From: Allopusillimonas lactea
GTDB taxonomy: Bacteria > Pseudomonadota > Gammaproteobacteria > Burkholderiales > Burkholderiaceae_B
Length of the DNA: 64,000 nt
Assembly: GCF_021653995.1 (NCBI RefSeq)
Contig: NZ_JAJJOZ010000009.1
Coordinates: 62,001 to 126,000, forward strand
Reading direction: 5' to 3'
A program made the position numbers and the translations under genes. Below the pieces are notes generated by a model. The model did not search any database. It worked only from the letters and a program-made list of their open reading frames with translations, and was not told the DNA's origin. Positions 17,867 through 26,402 of this stretch are shown piece after piece. How positions within the stretch are numbered: position 1 is the stretch's first letter; each line of letters begins with the position of its first letter.

Positions 17867-19720
17867 ATGACCTACGTCGGCGACCATCAACGCATCGAAC
17901 CCGCAGCGCGCGCCGGCCTCGCGCCGCGCGCTGTTGCGCAAACCATGCTCGATGGCTTCAACCGCCACTACGCACTGTTTCGCTATGGCGCACAGCGCGC
18001 CAAGTCGCTGTTCGAATCGGGCGACTGGCATGGCATCCAACAGCTCGCGCGCGAGCGTATCGAGTACTACGACACACGTGTGCGCGAATGCACCACGGTG
18101 CTGGCGGCGGCCCTCAAGGGCAGCGACGCCAGGCCGGACGATAACAGCTACAAAAATCTCACGCCGGCTCAGGAAGCCTACTGGCAGGCCGTCAAAGCTG
18201 AATTCGTCACGCTGCTGGCGGGCCATCGCCAGCCCGAATGCGCTGAAACGTTCTTCAATTCGGTGTCGTGCCGCATCCTGCATCGGGATTACTTTCACAA
18301 CGATTTTCTGTTTGTGCGCCCGGCCATCGCCACCGAATACCTGGACAGCCGCCTTCCTTCTTACCGTGTGTACTACCCTACCCGCGAAGGCCTGCAGGCT
18401 TCGCTGATCCGCATGCTGGCTGATTTTGGCTTGGCCGCACCGTTTGCCGACCTTCCCGCCGACGCACGCGCGCTGGCCCGCATGGCGGTGCGCCAGCTGC
18501 GCGAGCGGCTGCCGCGCGGCGGCTCGCCGCGCCTGGGCGACGACTGCCAGATCCAAGTGCTCAACTCGCTGTTCTTTCGCAACAAAGGCGCCTATGTGGT
18601 GGGGCGGCTGATCAACCAGGGTGCCATCCACCCCTTCGCCATTGCCCTGCTGCATACGCCGTCGGGCCATGTGTACGTGGACGCACTGCTGCATACCGCC
18701 GACGACTTGAGCACGCTGTTCAGCTTCACGCGCGCGTACTTCCTGGTCGACATGGAAACGCCGGCCGAATATGTCAGCTTCCTGAATTCGCTGTTTCCGC
18801 GCAAGCCCAAGGCCGAGATCTACACCACCATCGGCCTGCAGAAACAAGGCAAGACGCTGTTCTACCGCGACTTCCTGTATCACCTGGTGCATTCGCGCGA
18901 CAGCTTCGACCTGGCACCGGGCATACGCGGCCTGGTGATGACAGTGTTCACGCTGCCGTCTTACCCCTACGTGTTCAAGCTGATTCGCGACCGCATTGCC
19001 AAGCCGGGCATGGACCACGCAACGGTGCGCCGCAAGTATCAGATGGTCAAGAAGCACGACCGCGTGGGCCGCATGGCCGATACGTGGGAGTATTCACAGG
19101 TTGCCCTGCCACGCGCGCGCTTTTCGCCCGCCCTGCTTGCCGAGCTGCGCGACCAAGTACCCAGCCTGCTCGAAGAAGACGGCGACACCATCGTACTGCG
19201 GCATGTGTATATCGAGCGCCGCATGACGCCACTAAACCTGTATCTGACGCGGGCATCCGATACGGCGGTAGAGCAGGCCGTGCGCCACTATGGCGACGCC
19301 ATCCGCGAACTGGCGGCGGCCAACATCTTCCCGGGCGACATGCTGTTCAAGAACTTCGGCCTCACCCGCCTGGGCCGGGTCGTGTTCTATGATTACGATG
19401 AAATCCAGCGCATGACGGAGATGAACTTCCGCCGCATCCCGCCCGCCCCCAACCCCGAGGCCGAACTGTCCGACGAACCGTGGTATCCGGTGGGCGCGAA
19501 CGATGTATTTCCGGAAGAATTCCGGCATTTCCTGCTGGGCGATCCGCGGGTGCGCCATGCCTTTCTCAAGTATCACGCCGACCTGCTCGATGCCGATTGG
19601 TGGCAGGCTTGCCGCGCGCGCGCCGGCGCCGGACGCATCGAAGATATTTTTCCGTACGAGGCCAGCCGACGCTTGCCAAGCGTTCTCGCCTTTCACCCTC
19701 AATCAGACACCCCACGCTGA
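17867..19720 (+). CDS. aceK: Isocitrate dehydrogenase kinase/phosphatase
   Basis: Bifunctional enzyme that phosphorylates and dephosphorylates isocitrate dehydrogenase, switching carbon between the TCA cycle and the glyoxylate bypass (617 aa, normal length). The ATP-binding segment APGIRGLVMTVFTLPSYPYV lies near residue 350, and the metal-binding motif VVFYDYDEIQRM near 508. It sits inside the liu operon, 67 bases after ivd and 17 before the thiolase, rather than beside aceA/aceB as in enterics. The placement makes sense because leucine degradation yields acetyl-CoA. Confidence 0.95.
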   Translation: MTYVGDHQRIEPAARAGLAPRAVAQTMLDGFNRHYALFRYGAQRAKSLFESGDWHGIQQLARERIEYYDTRVRECTTVLAAALKGSDARPDDNSYKNLTPAQEAYWQAVKAEFVTLLAGHRQPECAETFFNSVSCRILHRDYFHNDFLFVRPAIATEYLDSRLPSYRVYYPTREGLQASLIRMLADFGLAAPFADLPADARALARMAVRQLRERLPRGGSPRLGDDCQIQVLNSLFFRNKGAYVVGRLINQGAIHPFAIALLHTPSGHVYVDALLHTADDLSTLFSFTRAYFLVDMETPAEYVSFLNSLFPRKPKAEIYTTIGLQKQGKTLFYRDFLYHLVHSRDSFDLAPGIRGLVMTVFTLPSYPYVFKLIRDRIAKPGMDHATVRRKYQMVKKHDRVGRMADTWEYSQVALPRARFSPALLAELRDQVPSLLEEDGDTIVLRHVYIERRMTPLNLYLTRASDTAVEQAVRHYGDAIRELAAANIFPGDMLFKNFGLTRLGRVVFYDYDEIQRMTEMNFRRIPPAPNPEAELSDEPWYPVGANDVFPEEFRHFLLGDPRVRHAFLKYHADLLDADWWQACRARAGAGRIEDIFPYEASRRLPSVLAFHPQSDTPR

Positions 19721-19737
19721 ATCACAGGAGCATTATC

Positions 19738-20919
19738 ATGTCCGATCCCGTCGTTATCGTGTCCATTGCCCGTACGCCCATGGGCGGCATGATGGGCAGC
19801 TTGTCCGGCCTCGCCGCCCATGAACTGGGTGCCATTGCGATCAAGGCTGCCGTCGAACGCGCCGGTATCCAGCCCGAGGCCGTCGATGAAGTCATCATGG
19901 GCAACGTCCTGCAGGCTGGCCAGGGCCAGGCGCCAGCCCGCCAAGCCGCGCTGGGCGCAGGCCTGCCCAAGGGCGTGGGCTGCACCACCGTCCACAAGGT
20001 GTGCGGCTCCGGCCTGAAGGCTGCCATGTTCGGCCACGACCTGCTGCTTGCCGGCAGTGCAAACGTCATCGTGGCTGGCGGCCAGGAAAGCATGAGCAAC
20101 GCCCCCTACCTGCTGCTGCGCGGCCGCCAGGGCTATCGCTACGGCCATTCCACCGTATACGACCACATGGCCCTGGATGGCCTGGAAGACGCCTACCAGC
20201 GCGGCACCGCCATGGGCGTGTTTGCCGAAGACTGCGCCGCCAAGTATTCCTTCACACGCGAGCAGCAGGACGCCTTCGCGCTCGAGTCGCTGCGCCGCGC
20301 CCGCGCTGCCACGGAAGACGGCAGCTTCAAGTGGGAAATCGCACCCGTGACGGTGGCCGGCCGCAAGGGCGACACGGTGATCGACACAGACGAAGCACCC
20401 ATGAAGGCCATGCCCGAGAAAATTCCCGGCCTCAAGCCCGCCTTCAAGAAAGATGGCACGGTAACGGCCGCCAATGCCTCGTCTATTTCGGACGGCGCGG
20501 CTGCCATGGTGCTGATGCGCGAATCCACCGCCAAGAAACTCGGCGCCACGCCACTGGCCCGCATCGTCGGCCACAGCCAGCACTCGCAAGAACCTGGCTG
20601 GTTCACCACAGCGCCCGTGGGCGCGCTGCAGAAGCTGCTCGAGCGCGCGGGCTGGAAAGCCGAAGACGTCGATCTGTACGAAATCAACGAAGCCTTCGCG
20701 GTGGTGACAATGGCCGCCATGAATGAGCTGAACCTGCCGCACGACAAAGTGAACGTGCACGGCGGCGCCACGGCGATGGGCCACCCCATCGGTGCATCGG
20801 GCGCCCGCCTGATGGCCACGCTGGTCGGCGCGCTGCGCAAAACAGGCGGCAAACGCGGCATCGCCACGCTGTGCATCGGCGGCGGCGAAGCAGTGGCCAT
20901 GGCTATCGAAATGGTCTGA
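19738..20919 (+). CDS. Acetyl-CoA C-acyltransferase (thiolase)
   Basis: A 393-aa thiolase. The nucleophilic cysteine is about residue 89 in VHKVCGSGLKAAMFG. The catalytic histidine lies in GGATAMGHPIGASGARLM, with the second cysteine in TLCIGGGEAVAMAIE. The ATG at 19738 is 7 bases after AGGAG (19726-19730). Lying between aceK and the methylcrotonyl-CoA carboxylase genes, it most likely cleaves acetoacetyl-CoA, the end product of leucine degradation. A beta-ketothiolase for other substrates is also possible. Confidence 0.92.
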   Translation: MSDPVVIVSIARTPMGGMMGSLSGLAAHELGAIAIKAAVERAGIQPEAVDEVIMGNVLQAGQGQAPARQAALGAGLPKGVGCTTVHKVCGSGLKAAMFGHDLLLAGSANVIVAGGQESMSNAPYLLLRGRQGYRYGHSTVYDHMALDGLEDAYQRGTAMGVFAEDCAAKYSFTREQQDAFALESLRRARAATEDGSFKWEIAPVTVAGRKGDTVIDTDEAPMKAMPEKIPGLKPAFKKDGTVTAANASSISDGAAAMVLMRESTAKKLGATPLARIVGHSQHSQEPGWFTTAPVGALQKLLERAGWKAEDVDLYEINEAFAVVTMAAMNELNLPHDKVNVHGGATAMGHPIGASGARLMATLVGALRKTGGKRGIATLCIGGGEAVAMAIEMV

Positions 20920-20922
20920 ACG

Positions 20923-20985
20923 GCAATGCCGGGCTGCAGTGCGGCCGACCAGGCATCCGGGGCAAGTCATCGGCCCCGGCATTGC
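20923..20985. repeat. Long-spaced inverted repeat in thiolase-liuB spacer
   Basis: GCAATGCCGGG (20923-20933) and CCCGGCATTGC (20975-20985) are perfect 11-base complements separated by 41 GC-rich bases. They sit in the 175-base gap between the thiolase and liuB, otherwise the longest spacer in this operon. The pair could form an mRNA hairpin or partial terminator that sets relative expression. No T-tract is present. Confidence 0.45.
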
Positions 20986-21094
20986 TTGGCCGGCACGGCA
21001 GCCAGGCGTGCTGCACACGTCCGGCCGACGTAACCGGCCACCCGCGCCAGCCTGAAACGGGCCGGCCAGAGGAGACATTTTTTCTGGAATCGCT

Positions 21095-22702
21095 ATGCCC
21101 GTCATAGAAAGCAAAATAAATCCCCGGTCGCAGGCGTTCGTCGACAATGCCGCCGCCATGCAAGCCCAGGTCGATGACTTGCGCGACCAGCTCTTGCGCA
21201 CCGCACGCGGCGGCACCGATGCCGCGCGCGCCAGACACCTGGCGCGCGGCAAGCTGCTGCCGCGCGACCGTGTCGAGAAACTGCTCGATCCGGGAACGCC
21301 TTTCCTGGAACTTTCGCCCATGGCGGCCCACGATGTCTATAACAACGACGCGCCCGGCGCAGGGCTGATCACGGGCATCGGCCGCGTTGCCGGCATCGAA
21401 TGCATGGTGGTGTGCAACGACGCAACAGTAAAGGGCGGCACCTACTATCCACTGACCGTCAAGAAACACCTGCGCGCGCAAGAGATCGCACGCGAGAACC
21501 GCCTGCCCTGCATTTACCTGGTGGACTCGGGCGGCGCCAATCTGCCAAACCAGGACGAAGTCTTTCCAGACCGAGAACACTTCGGGCGCATCTTCTACAA
21601 CCAGGCCACCATGTCGGCCCTTGGCATTGCCCAGATTGCTGTGGTGATGGGGTCGTGCACAGCTGGCGGCGCCTATGTGCCAGCCATGAGCGATGAGTCC
21701 ATCATTGTCAAAAATCAGGGCACGATCTTTCTGGGCGGCCCCCCGCTGGTCAAAGCCGCCACGGGCGAAGTCGTAAGCGCCGAAGACCTGGGCGGCGGCG
21801 ACGTGCATACCCGCTTGTCGGGCGTAGCCGATCACCTGGCCAACGACGACTTGCACGCGCTGAACCTGGCCCGCCAGGCCATCGCGCGGCTGAACCTGCG
21901 CAAGCAGCCCGCCATGGCGCTGCGCATACCGGCTGAACCCTTGTACGATCCGCGGGAACTGAACGGCATCATCCCCACAGACACCCGCAAGCCCTATGAC
22001 GTTCGCGAAGTCATTGCCCGCATCGTCGACGGCTCGGAATTCGATGAGTTCAAGGCGCGCTTCGGCACCACGCTGGTGACAGGGTTTGCGCACATACACG
22101 GCATGCCGGTCGGCATCATCGCCAACAACGGCATCTTGTTCTCCGAAGCCGCGCAAAAAGGCACGCACTTCATCGAGCTGTGCTGCCAGCGCAAGATACC
22201 GCTGATCTTCCTGCAGAACATCACCGGCTTCATGGTGGGCCGCAAATACGAAAACGAAGGCATCGCGCGCCACGGCGCCAAGATGGTCACAGCCGTATCC
22301 ACCGCATCGGTGCCCAAGTTCACGGTGCTCATCGGCGGGTCATTCGGCGCCGGCAATTACGGCATGTGCGGCCGCGCCTTCGGCCCGCGCATGCTGTTCC
22401 TGTGGCCCAATGCACGCATTTCTGTCATGGGCGGCGAACAGGCGGCCAGTGTGTTGGCCACCGTCAAGCGCGACGGTATCGAGGCTCGCGGCGGCACCTG
22501 GAGCGCCGACGAAGAAGAAGCGTTCAAAGCGCCGATCCGCGACCAGTACGAACACGAAGGCCATCCCTACTACGCCACCGCCCGGCTATGGGACGACGGC
22601 ATCATCCAGCCCGCCGACACGCGCCGCGTGTTGGCGCTGGCACTGTCCGCCGCCCTCAATGCCCCGATCGACGACACGCGCTTCGGCGTGTTCCGCATGT
22701 AA
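21095..22702 (+). CDS. liuB: Methylcrotonyl-CoA carboxylase, carboxyltransferase (beta) subunit
   Basis: The carboxyltransferase half of biotin-dependent 3-methylcrotonyl-CoA carboxylase (535 aa, usual size). It transfers CO2 from carboxybiotin to make 3-methylglutaconyl-CoA. Crotonase-like blocks include YLVDSGGANLPNQDEVFPD, the oxyanion-type GSCTAGGAYVPAMSDE, and FLQNITGFMVGRKYENEG near residue 375. These are typical of MCC-beta rather than propionyl-CoA carboxylase. It is followed 15 bases later by the biotin-carrying subunit. Confidence 0.95.
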   Translation: MPVIESKINPRSQAFVDNAAAMQAQVDDLRDQLLRTARGGTDAARARHLARGKLLPRDRVEKLLDPGTPFLELSPMAAHDVYNNDAPGAGLITGIGRVAGIECMVVCNDATVKGGTYYPLTVKKHLRAQEIARENRLPCIYLVDSGGANLPNQDEVFPDREHFGRIFYNQATMSALGIAQIAVVMGSCTAGGAYVPAMSDESIIVKNQGTIFLGGPPLVKAATGEVVSAEDLGGGDVHTRLSGVADHLANDDLHALNLARQAIARLNLRKQPAMALRIPAEPLYDPRELNGIIPTDTRKPYDVREVIARIVDGSEFDEFKARFGTTLVTGFAHIHGMPVGIIANNGILFSEAAQKGTHFIELCCQRKIPLIFLQNITGFMVGRKYENEGIARHGAKMVTAVSTASVPKFTVLIGGSFGAGNYGMCGRAFGPRMLFLWPNARISVMGGEQAASVLATVKRDGIEARGGTWSADEEEAFKAPIRDQYEHEGHPYYATARLWDDGIIQPADTRRVLALALSAALNAPIDDTRFGVFRM

Positions 22703-22717
22703 GCGCAAGGAGTCCAC

Positions 22718-24766
22718 GTGTTCACCACCCTGCTTATCGCAAATCGCGGCGAAATCGCCTGCCGCGTAGCCGCCACCGCGCGGCGCATGGGCCTGCGCAC
22801 AGTCGCGGTCTATTCCGATGCCGATACCACCGCGCGCCATGTCGCCGCCTGCGACACCGCCGTACATATCGGCGGCCCCGAACCGCGCCAGAGCTACCTG
22901 CGCGCCGATGCCATCATCGACGCCGCGCGCCGCAGCGGCGCCCAAGCTATCCATCCAGGCTACGGATTCTTGTCGGAAAACCAAGCCTTTGCCCAGGCCT
23001 GCGCCGACGCGGGCATTGTGTTCGTGGGCCCGCCCGGCAGCGCCATTGCTGCCATGGGCAGCAAATCCGCCGCCAAAAGCCTGATGGAAAAAGCCGGCGT
23101 ACCGCTGGTACCCGGCTACCACGGTGACAACCAGGACTCAGCCTTTCTGCAACAGCAGGCCGATGCCATTGGCTATCCGGTGCTCATCAAGGCCAGCGCC
23201 GGTGGCGGCGGCAAAGGCATGCGCATTGTGAACAGCGCCGATGCGTTCGCCGATGCGCTGGCATCTTGCAAGCGAGAAGCCGCCAGCAGTTTTGGCGACG
23301 ACAAGGTATTGATCGAGCGCTACCTCACCAAGCCGCGCCACATCGAGATCCAGGTGTTTGCCGACACCCACGGTAACTGTGTCTATCTGTTCGAGCGCGA
23401 CTGCTCTGTGCAGCGGCGCCACCAGAAAGTGATCGAAGAGGCGCCCGCCCCGGGGATGACGGAGGAACGACGCCGCGCCATGGGTGAAGCCGCCGTGGCG
23501 GCCGCCAAAGCCGTGGGTTACGTAGGCGCGGGCACGGTGGAATTCATTGCCGAGCCCGACGGCCGCTTCTACTTCATGGAGATGAACACCCGCCTGCAGG
23601 TAGAGCACCCGGTCACCGAAATGATCACCGGCCACGATCTGGTCGAGTGGCAGCTGCGGGTGGCTGCGGGCCAGCCGCTGCCCGCCCGCCAGGAAAACCT
23701 GCGCCTGGCCGGGCACGCCATCGAGGCGCGCATCTATGCCGAGAACCCCGACAATGGCTTCCTGCCTTCTATCGGCACGCTATCCACGCTGGTCTTCCCC
23801 CCGCATGTGGCGTTTCGCAATGGCGACGTCCGCGTCGATGGCGGCGTGCGCGTCGGCGATACCATCACGCCCTACTACGACCCGATGATTGCCAAGCTTA
23901 TCGTACGAGGCGATGACCGCGACCAGGCCCGCGCACGCATGGCGCAAGCGCTGGCCGACATCCGCAGCGTGGGTGTGCAGACCAATATTGCCTTTCTGCG
24001 CCGGCTGATGCTCGACGACGCCTTTGCGGCCGCCGACCTGGATACCGGGCTGATCGAACGTCGCAACCATGCGTTGTTTCCACCTGCGCGCCCCGCAACG
24101 GAAACCGAACTCGCCCTGGCCGTGGCAGCCTTGCTGGCGCGCCAGGGGCTGCCCAGCCACAATCCGCGCAATGCGGAACGTCGCCAGGATCCATGGAACG
24201 CGGCAGACGGCTGGCGCGTGGCGGGCCAATATCGGCAAGCGTTTACCCTGGTTGATGGCAGTATCAGCCGTCAGGTACGCATCGCGAGCGCGGACGGCGC
24301 GTGGACATTCGCCGTGCTACCTGAAGGCGCCACGGCGGCCGACCCCGGCGAAACGCTGGCGCACCACCTGGAATGGCGGGTACAGGAAGCCGGCGGCGTT
24401 TATCAGATCCGCATCCGCCTGGACGGCACGGACGCCAATGCCAGTGTGGTCATTGAGGGGGAACGCATCCATGTGTATGCGCAAGGCGCCACGCGTGTCC
24501 TGCAATTGCACGACCCTGTCACCCATGCCAGCGATGACGCCGGCGATCATGGTGGCAGCCTTGCCGCCCCGATGCCGGGCAAAATCATCGCTATTGCCGT
24601 ACAGGCGGGGGATACCGTGCGCAGCGGCGATACCTTGCTGGTCATGGAAGCCATGAAAATGGAGCATACGATCTCTGCCCCGAAGGACGGCACGGTGGGC
24701 GAGATATTCTTTGCGGTGGGCGATCAGGTAACAGATGGCGCCGAATTGATTACACTGGAGAGCTAA
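22718..24766 (+). CDS. liuD: Methylcrotonyl-CoA carboxylase, biotin carboxylase/carrier (alpha) subunit
   Basis: A 682-aa protein with an N-terminal biotin carboxylase domain (LIANRGEIACRVAATARRMG at the start, ATP-grasp KASAGGGGKGMRIV near 160, EMNTRLQVEHPVTEM near 290). The C-terminal biotinyl domain carries the biotin attachment lysine at about 647 in VMEAMKMEHTI. The GTG at 22718 follows CAAGGAG with about 7-base spacing. With LiuB it carboxylates 3-methylcrotonyl-CoA. The next expected pathway genes (methylglutaconyl-CoA hydratase, HMG-CoA lyase) do not follow it here. Confidence 0.95.
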   Translation: MFTTLLIANRGEIACRVAATARRMGLRTVAVYSDADTTARHVAACDTAVHIGGPEPRQSYLRADAIIDAARRSGAQAIHPGYGFLSENQAFAQACADAGIVFVGPPGSAIAAMGSKSAAKSLMEKAGVPLVPGYHGDNQDSAFLQQQADAIGYPVLIKASAGGGGKGMRIVNSADAFADALASCKREAASSFGDDKVLIERYLTKPRHIEIQVFADTHGNCVYLFERDCSVQRRHQKVIEEAPAPGMTEERRRAMGEAAVAAAKAVGYVGAGTVEFIAEPDGRFYFMEMNTRLQVEHPVTEMITGHDLVEWQLRVAAGQPLPARQENLRLAGHAIEARIYAENPDNGFLPSIGTLSTLVFPPHVAFRNGDVRVDGGVRVGDTITPYYDPMIAKLIVRGDDRDQARARMAQALADIRSVGVQTNIAFLRRLMLDDAFAAADLDTGLIERRNHALFPPARPATETELALAVAALLARQGLPSHNPRNAERRQDPWNAADGWRVAGQYRQAFTLVDGSISRQVRIASADGAWTFAVLPEGATAADPGETLAHHLEWRVQEAGGVYQIRIRLDGTDANASVVIEGERIHVYAQGATRVLQLHDPVTHASDDAGDHGGSLAAPMPGKIIAIAVQAGDTVRSGDTLLVMEAMKMEHTISAPKDGTVGEIFFAVGDQVTDGAELITLES

Positions 24767-24918
24767 GCCGCGAGCCCCCTTGGGCGACGTAGGATTACCG
24801 CAACAATCCCAAGTTGCCGGGGGCCAGAAATCAGCGTACAGTGGATCCGACTGTATCCCGGTTTTCCCTTCAAAAGTTTTCAGTTTTTCTTGTAAACGGC
24901 AACCGGAACCTCTCAGCT

Positions 24919-25380
24919 ATGTACGATATTCTGGTCTATCTGTTCGAAAATTATTACACGCCCCAGGCCTGCCCCGAGGCAGACGTCCTGGCCCACAAAC
25001 TGGCCGCCGTGGGCTTCGAGCACGAAGACATTAACGAGGCCTTGGGCTGGCTCAATGGGCTAGCGGAAACCACCGAACAGTGCGGGCCTCTGGCCCAGTT
25101 GCCTCAAAGCAACAGTCGGCGCATCTTCACCGATTACGAATACCAGACGCTGGGCAGCCAAGCCATCGGCTTTATCACCTTCCTGGAAAACTCTGGTGTG
25201 CTGCCCGCTGCGCTGCGCGAGATCGTGATCGAACGGGCTCAGGCCACACACGAATCACCCATTTCGCTCGGCAAAATCAAGATCATTGCGCTCATGGTGC
25301 TCTGGAGCCAGGAGGCCGAGGTCGACCACCTGATTTTCGAAGAATTGCTGGCCGACGACCGCACCCGCCTGTCGCATTAA
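24919..25380 (+). CDS. smg: Smg protein (DUF494)
   Basis: A 153-aa cytoplasmic protein of the Smg/DUF494 family, starting MYDILVYLFENYYTPQACPE. The C-terminal half holds a helix-rich KIKIIALMVLWSQEAEVDHL block. Function is not established. In many betaproteobacteria smg sits between dprA and topB. Here the upstream neighbour is liuD, with no dprA in the window, and gluQ lies 26 bases downstream. The ATG at 24919 matches the family N-terminus; an earlier in-frame start would add non-family sequence. Confidence 0.9.
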   Translation: MYDILVYLFENYYTPQACPEADVLAHKLAAVGFEHEDINEALGWLNGLAETTEQCGPLAQLPQSNSRRIFTDYEYQTLGSQAIGFITFLENSGVLPAALREIVIERAQATHESPISLGKIKIIALMVLWSQEAEVDHLIFEELLADDRTRLSH

Positions 25381-25406
25381 TCCAGCTGCTTTTGTTCCAG
25401 CCCCCC

Positions 25407-26276
25407 ATGGCCGACGGTCTCCGCGACACCATGCCCGGCTATCGGGGGCGCTTTGCGCCCAGCCCCAGCGGCCCCTTGCACAATGGGTCGCTGCTGGCCG
25501 CCATGGCCAGCTATCTGGATGCCCGCGCCCACAGGGGCCAGTGGCTGCTGCGCATCGAAGATATTGATACACCCCGCACCATCCCCGGCGCCGATCACGT
25601 CATCATGCGCCAACTACAACACCTGGGCATGCGCTGGGACGGCGACCCCGCGTGGCAGTCGCAACGGCTGGCGCTATACCAGTCCATCTTCGACGCCCTG
25701 CGTGAACGCAAGCTCGCCTATCCCTGCGGCTGCACGCGCCAGGAGCTGGCCGCCGAAGGCCGCTATCCTGGCACCTGCAGCCGTGGCCTGCCGCCGGGGC
25801 GTACACCACGCGCGTGGCGCTTCCGTGTGCCCGAAGGCGTGGAACGCTTCACCGACCGTTGGTTCGGCCCCCAGGCGCAGGATGTGCAAGCCGAAGTGGG
25901 CGATTTCATCATCAAACGCGCCGATGGTTGCTGGGCGTACCAGTTGGTGGTGGTCATCGACGACGGCGAACAGGGCATCACCGATATTGTGCGGGGCGCC
26001 GACCTGCTCGATTCGACCGAAAGGCAGCGCATGCTGGCCCGCACCATGGGCTATCGATGCCCTGAAGTAATGCATGTGCCGCTACTGTGCGACGCCTCGG
26101 GGCGCAAGCTCTCAAAGCAGAACCACGCTGCGGCGATGGACTTGGCCCACCCCTTGGAGACCCTGAACCTTGCCTGGGCGGGCCTGGGCTTCACGCCCTT
26201 GCACACAGATACTATTGACGCGTTCTGGCAGGAGGCCCTGCCGCGCTGGGCAGAACGCTTCGGTATCCGCGCCTGA
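25407..26276 (+). CDS. gluQ: Glutamyl-Q tRNA(Asp) synthetase
   Basis: A truncated glutamyl-tRNA synthetase paralogue lacking the anticodon-binding domain (289 aa). It attaches glutamate to the queuosine base in the anticodon of tRNA-Asp. Features are the HIGH-like GRFAPSPSGPLHNGSLLAA, a zinc-type CGC...C cluster (about residues 109-131), WLLRIEDIDTPR, and the KLSKQN version of KMSKS near 250. The start could be the ATG at 25407 or that at 25431, eight codons later. No strong ribosome-binding site separates the two. Confidence 0.93.
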   Translation: MADGLRDTMPGYRGRFAPSPSGPLHNGSLLAAMASYLDARAHRGQWLLRIEDIDTPRTIPGADHVIMRQLQHLGMRWDGDPAWQSQRLALYQSIFDALRERKLAYPCGCTRQELAAEGRYPGTCSRGLPPGRTPRAWRFRVPEGVERFTDRWFGPQAQDVQAEVGDFIIKRADGCWAYQLVVVIDDGEQGITDIVRGADLLDSTERQRMLARTMGYRCPEVMHVPLLCDASGRKLSKQNHAAAMDLAHPLETLNLAWAGLGFTPLHTDTIDAFWQEALPRWAERFGIRA

Positions 26277-26402
26277 CACCCCAGCAGGCGCACCGCCGCG
26301 CAACACGCAGGCGGGGGTGGCTGCCACGTATCGCTCTGCGCGTGCCTCATCCTCACCACCGCACCATGGCGCCACACAGGCGTGGCTCGCCCCGCCGGCC
26401 CC

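Noticed and set aside
19699..21321. 540-codon antisense frame opposite the thiolase and liuB start
   Set aside because: Shadow of high-GC coding sequence, rich in G/A/H with no recognisable domain and no ribosome-binding site.
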